NCBI GenBank assembly: GCA_030680075.1
Contig: JAUXWR010000131.1
Coordinates: forward strand, 124,001 to 188,000
Direction: 5' to 3'
Length of the DNA stretch: 64,000 nucleotides
Source of the DNA: Legionella sp.
GTDB taxonomy: Bacteria > Pseudomonadota > Gammaproteobacteria > Legionellales > Legionellaceae
This document shows, in pieces, positions 1 to 7,895 of this stretch. Position 1 is the stretch's first letter. Each line of letters opens with the position of its first letter. The notes under the pieces are model-generated. The model worked only from the letters and a program-made list of their open reading frames with translations. It did no database searches and was not told the origin of the DNA. Made by a program: the position numbers and the translations under genes.

Positions 1-23
1 ACGTTTACTTAAGACCATAAAAA

Positions 24-458
24 CTATTTTTCCCCACATTTAGCCAAATTTAGTAAAGCATCTCTTAAGGGCAGATAAGAGCATAATTCACCTGCATTAC
101 GCACGCTATTTCGCGCAGAAGAGGATAACTCTGGCATGGATGATTTAGCGAGTTTGCCCGGATTTTCAGGGTATTGTTCAGCAAGGATTTGTACCTTGAT
201 TGAAATTAACCGATATAATCCCGCGTCTTTTCTCAAGATATCACGCAATGTCGGAAGATAATAACGAAGCTCAGTAGCCCAGGCAGGGTTCGCGGTTACA
301 ATCACTAAACACCCTTTGTTGAAACTACCGACATTACATTTTCCATGCAATGTTTCTGGTAAGTAGTGATCAAGCTTTAGATTTAAATCATCCAGCTCTA
401 CTGCCTGCTGACAAATATCAACTAATTGTTTATTAAGACAGCGATTAATACGACGCAT
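24..458 (-). CDS. DUF721 / DciA-like protein
   Basis: Likely DciA-type protein, the family that helps load the replicative helicase DnaB in bacteria lacking DnaC. The 144-residue length suits gammaproteobacterial members. Residues about 25-95 show the DUF721 core: a helical start, then a strand reading CLVIVTANPAWATEL (hydrophobic strand, Trp, helix with a conserved Leu-Arg pair), then the Leu-Arg-rich helix LPTLRDILRK. The C-terminal 50 residues are polar and not conserved in the family. The ATG at 458 has no strong ribosome-binding site. It stands alone at the window edge, so its operon cannot be judged. The family call rests on pattern recognition; the replication role is family knowledge. 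Confidence 0.7.
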   Translation of the reverse strand: MRRINRCLNKQLVDICQQAVELDDLNLKLDHYLPETLHGKCNVGSFNKGCLVIVTANPAWATELRYYLPTLRDILRKDAGLYRLISIKVQILAEQYPENPGKLAKSSMPELSSSARNSVRNAGELCSYLPLRDALLNLAKCGEK

Positions 459-522
459 GAAGGATTATTCAATGTATGACATGTTGTGAATATAACACAA
501 GACAATCAGAATAAGCACATGA

Positions 523-730
523 CTCTTATAACTACCCACTCTCACGAAACACTCCCTAACGGTCGCGGCTCGGTTGGTGGTTCGATTGGTGGTTTATCCG
601 AGCCGCGACCGTCAGGGAGTGTTGAAGGGCTCACATAAAACACAAGTCCCCAAATACCCATGACTTTTACAACTACTCACTCTCACGAAACACTCCCTAA
701 CGGTCGTGCCTCGGTTGGTGGCTCGGTTTT
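523..730. repeat. Palindromic intergenic repeat, two copies
   Basis: This gene-free stretch between the DUF721 gene and the PH-domain gene holds two direct copies of a module: CTCTCACGAAACACTCCCTA begins near 540 and again near 683. In the first copy the module runs into a long inverted repeat: ACTCCCTAACGGTCGCGGCTCGG near 543 (split here only for description) pairs with CCGAGCCGCGACCGTCAGGGAGT ending near 624, around a loop containing GGTTGGTGG. The second copy keeps only the left arm and loop, with GTGCC in place of GCGGC. It looks like a REP-type extragenic palindrome, one intact and one half copy. It could also terminate transcription. Confidence 0.75.
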
Positions 731-789
731 GAGAGCGCAGCGTGGTAATATATAATTTATTATATTTGCGTAAACTTAAGAGGATAAAA

Positions 790-1221
790 ATGACGGATAA
801 GAATGTGGTGTATGTTGCGAAGCTTCATTGGCTCCTGTTTTTTGGTCCAGTTGCGCTTGCCTGTCTTGCCCTTTTTATCGGCATACAATTTGAGCAATTA
901 AAACAAGTCGCTTTATTTTTATTGATTTTCTCCGTTGTTTGGAGCGCCATTACATGGGTCAATTATCACTTTTCATCCCTCACCATTGAAAAAAAACGGG
1001 TAATTTTCCGAACAGGTATTCTGGTTCGTAAAACCACCGACATTCCTTACACAAAAATTGAAAGTATTGATATTCGTCAATCCATTATCGGAAGTCTCAT
1101 GCGCTATGGCGCTCTGATGATTACCGGGACAGGTGGCACACGACATTTCATCAATTTTGTGAACAAACCGTTAACTTGCCGTCGTTATATAGAACAACTA
1201 ATGCATGCCGAAGAGTCATAA
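790..1221 (+). CDS. PH domain-containing membrane protein (bPH2/YdbS-like)
   Basis: Small membrane protein of the bacterial PH domain (bPH_2, YdbS/YdbT) group, 143 aa. Two hydrophobic helices occupy about residues 12-31 and 37-58; a cytoplasmic beta-rich domain follows with the family signature LTIEKKRVIFRTGIL and the turn TDIPYTKIESIDIRQS. This signature is what identifies the family. Function in the family is poorly known and is thought to be membrane-associated. The ATG at 790 is preferred over an upstream alternative because AAGAGGA lies 7 bases before it. The stop at 1221 abuts the next gene, so the two are probably co-transcribed. Confidence 0.75.
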   Translation: MTDKNVVYVAKLHWLLFFGPVALACLALFIGIQFEQLKQVALFLLIFSVVWSAITWVNYHFSSLTIEKKRVIFRTGILVRKTTDIPYTKIESIDIRQSIIGSLMRYGALMITGTGGTRHFINFVNKPLTCRRYIEQLMHAEES

Positions 1222-1223
1222 AC

Positions 1224-2126
1224 TTGTCTGGAATAAAACACTGGTCAGCCCCCTTTTTTACCAGCGATATTTTAGAAATATTACCGTTAAAAAAAGGGCT
1301 GCATCATCAGCTCGAATTGATTCATTTAGTGGATAACAGTTACTGGGTTGGTAAAAAATTTTCTGAACATAACTGGCTTGGCCCCACAAATTTTAATCAA
1401 TTAGTGGCGACGGAAAATATGGCGACAGTAATTGCCGATAAACTTGCAATCACCTGCGCTGCCTTAAAAAAGGAAGGTAACAACGCGGTTTTGCAAATTG
1501 ATGATCAATATGCAGTGATTAGACCTTATTATTACGGTCAAAGTTACTCCAGACTTTCCATCGTACAAGCTGAAATCCTCGGCACTTTGCTTGCAAAAAT
1601 CCATTGCCTGAAATTACACCATTCGGCGCTTAAGCCTTTCCCCAAGATTACCGATATTACATGCCCTCCATGGCTAACAGATATTGCAATGCAATGTAAT
1701 GCATCAATAACATACCGCACAGATTTATGGGTAGGCGCTCATCGTGATACGCATATGGATAACTTCATCTGGCAGGATAAAAAAAGCGTTCATCTGATAG
1801 ATTGGGAGAGTGCCGGTATGATTCATCCTGGTGTAGAGTTAGCAGGATTAGCCAGTAATTGTGCAGGAATAGAGACGTGCCAATTTGATGAAAACTTGTT
1901 TGCTGCAACGCTTAGAGGCTATAAAGCACATACTTTGCACCTGCCTCCAATGGATGAAACGTTATGGGTACAAACGTGGCATAGCTGGCTTCTTTGGTAT
2001 GCATTTCTTGAGCATCAAGAAGGCCTCCAGATTGATAAGACAAATACAATGAACATCCTTAAATTCAAACAGCAGATACAACCAAAAATACAACAACTCT
2101 ATTTTTCTCAAATCACGGGTATTTGA
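1224..2126 (+). CDS. APH/choline-kinase-like phosphotransferase
   Basis: Protein kinase-like fold small-molecule kinase of the aminoglycoside phosphotransferase/choline kinase (APH) group, about 300 aa. The catalytic loop HRDTHMDNF (Brenner-type HxDxxxxN) sits about two thirds along, followed about 15 residues later by the metal-binding LIDWES. These two motifs are intact, so the enzyme is probably active; the substrate cannot be read from sequence (thiamine, choline, homoserine or an aminoglycoside are all possible in this family). The start is uncertain: a TTG at 1224 just after the preceding stop is the most economical choice. An overlapping ATG at 1176 would add 16 residues read out of frame through the previous gene. 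It ends one base before ltaE. Confidence 0.7.
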   Translation: MSGIKHWSAPFFTSDILEILPLKKGLHHQLELIHLVDNSYWVGKKFSEHNWLGPTNFNQLVATENMATVIADKLAITCAALKKEGNNAVLQIDDQYAVIRPYYYGQSYSRLSIVQAEILGTLLAKIHCLKLHHSALKPFPKITDITCPPWLTDIAMQCNASITYRTDLWVGAHRDTHMDNFIWQDKKSVHLIDWESAGMIHPGVELAGLASNCAGIETCQFDENLFAATLRGYKAHTLHLPPMDETLWVQTWHSWLLWYAFLEHQEGLQIDKTNTMNILKFKQQIQPKIQQLYFSQITGI

Positions 2127-2127
2127 C

Positions 2128-3162
2128 ATGAAACAAATTGATTTACGCAGTGATACAGTCACTCGACCTACTAAAGGCATGCTAAAAGCTATGATGAATG
2201 CCGAAGTAGGCGATGATGTGTATGGTGAGGATGTCAGCGTCAAAAAACTGGAAACGATAATTGCAGAGCGTGCCGGGAAAGAAGCTGCTATCTTCGCTCC
2301 ATCAGGCACGCAATCCAATTTAATTGCACTTATGTCGCATTGCGAGCGCGGTGATGAATACATTGCAGGACAGACTGCTCATACCTATTTATGGGAAGGA
2401 GGAGGGGCTGCGGTTTTAGGCAGCATTCAGCCTCAACCCTTAGACTTTGAGGAAGATGGTAGTTTGTGCCTGAAAAAAGTGGCTTTAGCCATTAAAATCA
2501 AAGACGATCATCATGCACGCAGTAAACTTTTTTGCCTTGAAAATACCACACAAGGCAAAGTACTGCCGCTTGATTATTTAACGACCATTAAGCCTTTTTG
2601 CGACACTCATGAGCTGAGCAGTCATCTCGATGGAGCACGCTTGTTTAACGCTTCAGTAAAATTAAATGTACCCCTGCAAACTCTTTGCAGTCATTTTGAC
2701 TCTATTTCGATTTGTTTATCTAAAGGGCTTGGCGCGCCCGTTGGATCACTATTATGCGGGAGTAAGGATTTTATCCAGAAAGCACGGCGCTGGCGAAAGA
2801 TGCTAGGCGGTGGCATGCGTCAGGCGGGCATTCTCGCTGCAGCCGGTATTTATGCGCTTGAACACCAGGTGGAGCGCCTGCAGGAAGATCACGATAATGC
2901 AGCCTTTCTCGCCCAGGAGCTGGCACGTATGGATGAAATTACCATAGACAGGCGTTTTTTACACACCAATATTGTAAGTCTCCGTATTAATGACAATTAT
3001 CAACAACTAAAAACACACATGAGTGGGCAAGGCATCCTATTTCCCCGTCAGCCTAATAAATTGGGCTTTATACGATTGGTCACTCATCTGGATGTGACGC
3101 GAAATGATTTGATAAAAGTGATTGAAGAGCTTAAAAATTTTTTCAGGCAGAAAAAAATTTGA
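2128..3162 (+). CDS. ltaE: Low-specificity L-threonine aldolase
   Basis: PLP enzyme that splits L-threonine or L-allo-threonine into glycine and acetaldehyde. The 344-aa length is normal. The N-terminus IDLRSDTVTRPT, the cofactor-contacting SSHLDGARLFNA and the Schiff-base lysine K199 in SICLSKGLGAPVGS are all present. The hallmark His/Asp spacing and the C-terminal small domain look complete. The gene starts one base after the stop of the APH-like kinase, which implies co-transcription and translational coupling; no metabolic link between the two is obvious. It converges with a gene on the other strand, and an inverted repeat lies between them. Confidence 0.93.
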   Translation: MKQIDLRSDTVTRPTKGMLKAMMNAEVGDDVYGEDVSVKKLETIIAERAGKEAAIFAPSGTQSNLIALMSHCERGDEYIAGQTAHTYLWEGGGAAVLGSIQPQPLDFEEDGSLCLKKVALAIKIKDDHHARSKLFCLENTTQGKVLPLDYLTTIKPFCDTHELSSHLDGARLFNASVKLNVPLQTLCSHFDSISICLSKGLGAPVGSLLCGSKDFIQKARRWRKMLGGGMRQAGILAAAGIYALEHQVERLQEDHDNAAFLAQELARMDEITIDRRFLHTNIVSLRINDNYQQLKTHMSGQGILFPRQPNKLGFIRLVTHLDVTRNDLIKVIEELKNFFRQKKI

Positions 3163-3171
3163 TAAAGCCTA

Positions 3172-3204
3172 TAAACCTTGATTGCCAGGTGCTAACAAGG
3201 TTTA
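3172..3204. terminator. Inverted repeat between convergent genes
   Basis: TAAACCTTG (3172-3180) pairs perfectly with CAAGGTTTA (3196-3204) around a 15-base loop. It lies between the ends of ltaE and the convergent gene and overlaps that gene's stop codon. There is no clean T-run, so a bidirectional terminator role is only likely. Confidence 0.4.
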
Positions 3205-4155
3205 ACTTATCTTTGCCGACATTTCTTCATTATGTTCTTGTATACCACCGATATTTAATTTCGACAGGTTGTTAAAAAAGATGAAATCTTTCCTTTTTTG
3301 TGCCGATATCGAAAATCGGGTTACTGTGGATTGATCACGTTGAAACGATAATTTCATCCGCTCATCAGCGTCCGCTTCTATACTAATTTTTTCGACAGTT
3401 TCGAGGTCTATGTCTTTAATTTTTAAGAGTTCACCTAAAGAATGATAAGTGCCCGGAGAGTTTAATTCAGGGAAGAACTGGCTTAAAATATCTCTTTTTA
3501 TAAAGTAATAATAATTAATTTTGTCTTTGAACTGTGTTTTATTACCTACCAGTTCTCTTAACGCATCAGGGTTTGGTAATTCTATTTTTTGGGCATCACC
3601 AGCAAAATCCACATAAAAAAGGCTATTGGTGTTTTCTATAAAGAAAAAACTGTTTTTACAATTTTCCAACGTATAGGGAAGCTCGGAATGCGTAAAATAT
3701 ACCTTAAACTCCTCTGTTTTGACGGTATATGAGCGAATCTCATTTTTAAGATTGTCACCTTTAATTTTTGATAACACCTCTGCAATTCCCACAAAAGGCA
3801 GGCAAATGAGGGTTAGAAGCGCTGCAAAAATTAACCGCGGAATATTAATAAGTAAGAGAGTCGCCAAGCCCATGATTTTAATAACCGCAGGGAGTCTTAT
3901 TTTTTTAAGGGCACGAAGCAAGAGTTCAGATAAAAGAAAATGCAGGCCTAATGTTAAATAATCAAAAACGCCACTATGAACTTGTTTATAGGGGTTTGGG
4001 TTTTTTTTATTATTTTTAATATGTTGGGGAATTAAATTGCCGGAGAACACTTTAAAAGTGTCCCAAACTTTACCCCAAAAAGTCGTTCTGAGCGTTCGTG
4101 CAAGAGGGTATTTTTTTGTTTCGAAGAGTTCGTGAAATGGGTTGATAAAGTTCAT
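3202..4155 (-). CDS. Orphan protein with central hydrophobic hairpin
   Basis: Unrecognised protein of 317 aa. It opens with a basic amphipathic region (FHELFETKKYPLARTLR), then carries a strongly hydrophobic stretch from about residue 70 to 130 that can form two or three membrane helices, and ends with about 170 mostly polar residues without known motifs. The ATG at 4155 is chosen because GGA lies 9 bases before it; two further ATGs upstream (4167, 4194) have nothing comparable. The layout (basic N-terminus, membrane hairpin, long soluble tail) is like that of the protein at 57150-58283 and of many Legionella effectors that insert in host membranes, but this is inference only. Confidence 0.6.
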   Translation of the reverse strand: MNFINPFHELFETKKYPLARTLRTTFWGKVWDTFKVFSGNLIPQHIKNNKKNPNPYKQVHSGVFDYLTLGLHFLLSELLLRALKKIRLPAVIKIMGLATLLLINIPRLIFAALLTLICLPFVGIAEVLSKIKGDNLKNEIRSYTVKTEEFKVYFTHSELPYTLENCKNSFFFIENTNSLFYVDFAGDAQKIELPNPDALRELVGNKTQFKDKINYYYFIKRDILSQFFPELNSPGTYHSLGELLKIKDIDLETVEKISIEADADERMKLSFQRDQSTVTRFSISAQKRKDFIFFNNLSKLNIGGIQEHNEEMSAKIS

Positions 4156-4381
4156 ATTCAATTCCATTTGAATGAATGTGAACCATATTAGCATGCCCTG
4201 TCAGTTTACTCTACTGAAGAAATAATGACATGAGTTAATTATGTGCCTCATTTACTTTAGACAAGAAAACAGGTTAAGATTTTGCCACTATGTTTTGCAC
4301 AATGACTTTATGATTATTCAGGGTGGAGGATAATCACCGTGCAAGATTTACGGCCAGGAAATAATGGATTAAGGAGTTTAA

Positions 4382-5359
4382 ATGAAAAATGATCAATTAA
4401 AGAAATATTTATCCCAGGAAACATTAGTTTTCAGTAAGGCCATAGACCTGATTAAAGAGGGCGCAAGCCGTGATACTGTTAATAACAATGGTCAGACATT
4501 ACTTCATCTCCTCGTACTTGCAAATGACTCTTCACTCATTCCCAAGCTCCTTAAGCAAAAAGGCGATATAAATACACTAAACAGTTCAGGTCACACGGCG
4601 TTTAAGTGTTTGTTGATGCAGCAGCCGATGAATTTTGAATCTGTTTTCCTGCTGATGAAGGCAGGCGCCGATGTTACTCCCGAGGTTGAGAGAGTTCTTT
4701 ATAATACCCGTTTTTGCATCGATGTGAAGAAATTATATTTGGCGATTAAAAAGGGTCCTGATATCAAAAATAATCCTGATATCAAAAAGAATACAGTGCA
4801 AGTGCTACTGACTAGTCTTTTGCGACAGGAGTCCGTAAATTTTAATGCAGTGGCATTACTGGTTTTTGCAGGCGCAGGATTGTTAAAAAAGGGAAAACCT
4901 GTTCCGTCGGCGATTGGAAAAATCGCTATCATCGATACGGTAAACGCAACGGTGTTATCCACGCCCGTTATTGCGTCTAGCACTCTTCGTGCTTTAGCGA
5001 AAGGCGCTGGGGCTAAAGAGCAAGTTGTAGAATACATCGACTCCTTGCCCGTTACTATGCAGGAAGCTCTTCTTAAACAGGCACTAGGTAAAACACCCTT
5101 GAACTGGTTTTTTGGTGTTTCACGAGGCCTATTGCCGTGCACTAAATCATCAGGAACTTTTGATATACTTAGTAAAATGCTAGATAACCTTTACCCGGCA
5201 AGTTCCTATACTCGCGAAATTGTTTCAAGCTCTGAGTCATCATCATCTACCTATGTGCCGGCAGCCGCGCCACCGCCCTATAATCCCGCATTCTATAGCG
5301 GCGCTCCGCCGCCCTCAGTTCCTGTTGGTCAATCAACTTCCCCACAACCAAACCCTTAA
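4382..5359 (+). CDS. Ankyrin-repeat protein with Pro/Ser-rich tail
   Basis: 325-aa protein with two recognisable ankyrin repeats: NNGQTLLHLLVLANDSSLIP at about residues 35-66 (TLLHLL replaces the usual TPLHLA) and NSSGHTAFKCLL through LLMKAGADVTP at about 67-101. A weaker third unit follows around FNAVALLVFAGAGLL. The last 45 residues are Ser-, Pro- and Ala-rich. AAGGAG lies 8 bases before the ATG, so the start is firm. No signal peptide or membrane segment is seen. Ankyrin proteins of this kind are common type IV effectors in Legionella and Coxiella; translocation here is untested inference. It stands alone between oppositely oriented genes. Confidence 0.75.
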   Translation: MKNDQLKKYLSQETLVFSKAIDLIKEGASRDTVNNNGQTLLHLLVLANDSSLIPKLLKQKGDINTLNSSGHTAFKCLLMQQPMNFESVFLLMKAGADVTPEVERVLYNTRFCIDVKKLYLAIKKGPDIKNNPDIKKNTVQVLLTSLLRQESVNFNAVALLVFAGAGLLKKGKPVPSAIGKIAIIDTVNATVLSTPVIASSTLRALAKGAGAKEQVVEYIDSLPVTMQEALLKQALGKTPLNWFFGVSRGLLPCTKSSGTFDILSKMLDNLYPASSYTREIVSSSESSSSTYVPAAAPPPYNPAFYSGAPPPSVPVGQSTSPQPNP

Positions 5360-5445
5360 ATCGAAACGCGGTATCCGCCTCAGCGCCCGAATCTATGGAT
5401 ACCGCGATAATTTATCGTAACTCACCCATCTCATCTAATGAACTA

Positions 5446-5616
5446 TTACTGATTTTGAGGTGGCGAAACCGCAGGTGCTGGAGTAACGACCGGCGTATTT
5501 GTCGTAGCGGGTGTATTTTGTGGATGGTGTTTATAAAAGAAATAAAAAAAGATAGCGGCCACCAGAATCATTATAATAATCGTGGCGCTAGTCATATTGT
5601 TATTATTACCTGCCAT
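5446..5616 (-). CDS. Small single-pass membrane protein, Pro/Thr tail
   Basis: A 56-codon reading frame, easily missed because of its size. It starts MAGNNNNMTS, has one membrane helix (ATIIIMILVAAIFFYFF, about residues 11-27), a short basic KHH stop-transfer and a Pro/Thr/Ala tail ending PPQNQ. The ribosome-binding site CAGGAGAG lies about 6 bases before the ATG at 5616, which makes it a real gene. It has the same plan as the 64-aa protein at 7636-7830: polar Asn/Gln-rich start, one helix, Pro/Thr tail. The two flank the REC-GGDEF-EAL gene on the opposite strand. Function unknown. Confidence 0.7.
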   Translation of the reverse strand: MAGNNNNMTSATIIIMILVAAIFFYFFYKHHPQNTPATTNTPVVTPAPAVSPPQNQ

Positions 5617-5826
5617 AAAGCTCTCCTGAGTCTTATCCGATTTTGAAAATATCAGAAATAATAAGCCAGTGCAATTTTTCCTAAAGGTCTTTGAACTGAC
5701 CGAAAGATGTTGATTTACAGTACCTGACTTTACTCTGTAAAGTAGTGAGGAAAGTGTATAGTTGTTAATCTATAATTAGGTGAGTGGTGTCGTATTTGTC
5801 CAATAGCCAGGATGGCGTAAGTTAAT

Positions 5827-7566
5827 ATGAATCAAAATATAATTAACGTATTACTTATTAATAGCAACAAAAAGGAACAGGGTCTTCTTCGCGACCTGCT
5901 TTCTTTCGCAAAATATGTAAATCATCAATTAAATTGTTTGAGTGACGCAAAAAATGGGGTGCATGAAATACTCTGCGGCGAGTATGATATTTGCTTGATT
6001 GATTACCATCTGGGTAACGATGAGGGCTTAAATTTAATTCATACGATTCGGGATAATGGGGTAGTTACGCCGCTGGTTTTATTGATGAATGAAGAAAATA
6101 CCGAGATTGAAACTAAAGCGCTTAAAGCCGGTGCTGTAGATTATTTACATAAAAAAGAGATCAATAGCCAACTCCTGGAAAGAGTGATTCGTTATGCAAT
6201 TGAGCGCAAACAAAATGAAGATGAAGTAATAAAAATCAACAAGCAATTAAAATATCTCGCGACCAATGATGTATTAACCGGTATTGGTAATCGCAATCAA
6301 TTTATTCATACGCTACCCTTGGTTGTTGAGCATTGCATTCGCAACAAACAAACAATAGCGATTATTTCTCTCGATCTTGATCAATTTAAACAAGTAAATG
6401 ATACATTCGGTCACAAATTCGGGGATCTTCTGCTTCAGCAGGCTGCAACGCGTTTGAAAGGAAATTTGCGCAAGATTGATAATATTTTTCGTTTAGGTGG
6501 TGATGAATTTATTATTATCATTGATGGTGATATTAATAAAACCAAAGTCACCCAATTAGTATTAAAAATCATTGCCATTTTTTCGACACCGTTCACTCTA
6601 AATGAGCAGAAATGTCAGATCTCTACCAGTATTGGTATTACTATGGCGCGCTATGATGAGATGCATTCACCAGAACAATTGACGAAAGAAGCGGATATTG
6701 CCCTGTATAGTGCCAAAAAAAAGGGCCGCAATAATTTTCAATTTTACCAACCTGCCTTTTTGGATGAATTTTTACAGTATTCACATTTAACCGTTGATCT
6801 GCAACAAGCTCTGGCAAATAAAGAATTGACGCTTAATTTTCAGCCCTTAGTAAGTTTTGTCACCAACAAGATTATTGGTGTCGAAGCCTTGCTTCGCTGG
6901 CAACATCCTACCTTAGGCAATATTCCTCCTGTGGTGTTTATTCCCATTTCTGAAAAAAACGGTTTAATCATTCCTATTGGAGAGTGGGCTTTACGGCAAG
7001 CGTGTTTGCAGAAGAAAATTTGGGAAGACATGGGGTATTCATCGTTATTAATGGCAGTCAATATCTCTATATTACAACTGCAACAGCCAAATTTTGTGGA
7101 GATGGTCACCCGAATTATGCAAGAGTCAGGTGTCGATTCCGCTGGCATGGAAATAGAAATCTCAGAATCGGCTATCACCACGAATTTTCAAGATTGTTCC
7201 AGTAAAATGGCTGCTTTAAAGACAAAAAATATTCGTTTTGTAATTGATGATTTTGGAACGGGCTATTCTAATTTAGGGTATTTGAAGCACTTTCCGTTTG
7301 ATAAAATTAAAATAGATAAAATTTTTATTGATGAAATCACCACAGGCAATAATGAACAATATATTGTTGAAGCCATAATTAATATGGCTAAGAAAATGGG
7401 TTTGGAAGTAGTCGCAGAGGGGGTTGAAACAGCAGAACAAGTCAACTATTTACGCCTGCATCATAGCGATCAGGTTCAGGGTTTTTATTATAGTGAGCCA
7501 TTAAGCGCCGAAGAATGCACACGGTTTCTGCAGAAAGGATTGGAAATAATAATTCCGGCGGCGTAA
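5827..7566 (+). CDS. REC-GGDEF-EAL cyclic-di-GMP regulator
   Basis: Response-regulator protein of 579 aa that makes and/or breaks cyclic di-GMP. Domains in order: receiver (about 5-125) with phospho-acceptor Asp59 in LIDYHL and the later lysine in YLHKKE; diguanylate cyclase (about 140-300) with intact GGDEF at 224-228 and an inhibitory I-site RKID at 215-218, five residues upstream; phosphodiesterase (about 315-570) with EAL at 353-355, DDFGTGYS and AEGVET, all in canonical form. Both catalytic halves therefore look competent. No membrane segment. No sensor kinase gene lies nearby, so the partner is elsewhere. Two tiny membrane proteins flank it on the other strand. Confidence 0.93.
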   Translation: MNQNIINVLLINSNKKEQGLLRDLLSFAKYVNHQLNCLSDAKNGVHEILCGEYDICLIDYHLGNDEGLNLIHTIRDNGVVTPLVLLMNEENTEIETKALKAGAVDYLHKKEINSQLLERVIRYAIERKQNEDEVIKINKQLKYLATNDVLTGIGNRNQFIHTLPLVVEHCIRNKQTIAIISLDLDQFKQVNDTFGHKFGDLLLQQAATRLKGNLRKIDNIFRLGGDEFIIIIDGDINKTKVTQLVLKIIAIFSTPFTLNEQKCQISTSIGITMARYDEMHSPEQLTKEADIALYSAKKKGRNNFQFYQPAFLDEFLQYSHLTVDLQQALANKELTLNFQPLVSFVTNKIIGVEALLRWQHPTLGNIPPVVFIPISEKNGLIIPIGEWALRQACLQKKIWEDMGYSSLLMAVNISILQLQQPNFVEMVTRIMQESGVDSAGMEIEISESAITTNFQDCSSKMAALKTKNIRFVIDDFGTGYSNLGYLKHFPFDKIKIDKIFIDEITTGNNEQYIVEAIINMAKKMGLEVVAEGVETAEQVNYLRLHHSDQVQGFYYSEPLSAEECTRFLQKGLEIIIPAA

Positions 7567-7586
7567 TAAAATCGAGTATTTGTCCA

Positions 7587-7608
7587 AACCGGCCCCAACG
7601 AGCCGGTT
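7587..7608 (+). terminator. Hairpin after the GGDEF-EAL gene
   Basis: AACCGGC (7587-7593) and GCCGGTT (7602-7608) form a GC-rich 7-bp stem with an 8-base loop 20 bases after the stop codon. There is no following T-run, so it may be a Rho-assisted terminator or simply protect the 3' end. Confidence 0.4.
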
Positions 7609-7635
7609 AATATGACGTCTAATTAGAAACGTATC

Positions 7636-7830
7636 TTAACTTAATGGCAAGGAGCTACCCTCTGTTGGCGTATTCGCTGGAGGAGCGGTATTGGCGGATA
7701 TTAGTATAGGGGTTGGAGATTTTACCAGGAAATATAAAAATAAGGCCGATAAAATAACCACGGTAATCATTGCTAGAATACCAAAGTGAGCATTACTTTG
7801 CTCCTGCTCTTGTCGAGACTTATTGTCCAT
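7636..7830 (-). CDS. Small single-pass membrane protein, Pro/Thr tail
   Basis: 64-aa protein: Gln/Ser/Glu-rich cytoplasmic start (MDNKSRQEQEQSNAHF), one membrane helix at about 17-37 (ILAMITVVILSALFLYFLV), then a tail rich in Pro, Thr, Ala and Ser. GGGAGAA precedes the ATG at good spacing. No family was recognised. Its architecture matches the 56-aa protein at 5446-5616, on the other side of the cyclic-di-GMP gene and in the same orientation, which suggests divergent paralogues. Role unknown. Confidence 0.65.
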   Translation of the reverse strand: MDNKSRQEQEQSNAHFGILAMITVVILSALFLYFLVKSPTPILISANTAPPANTPTEGSSLPLS

Positions 7831-7895
7831 TATGTTTCTCCCTTATTTCCGTATGGTTCGCTATTATAGTAGAAATGCCTTTATTTCGCAGTTAT

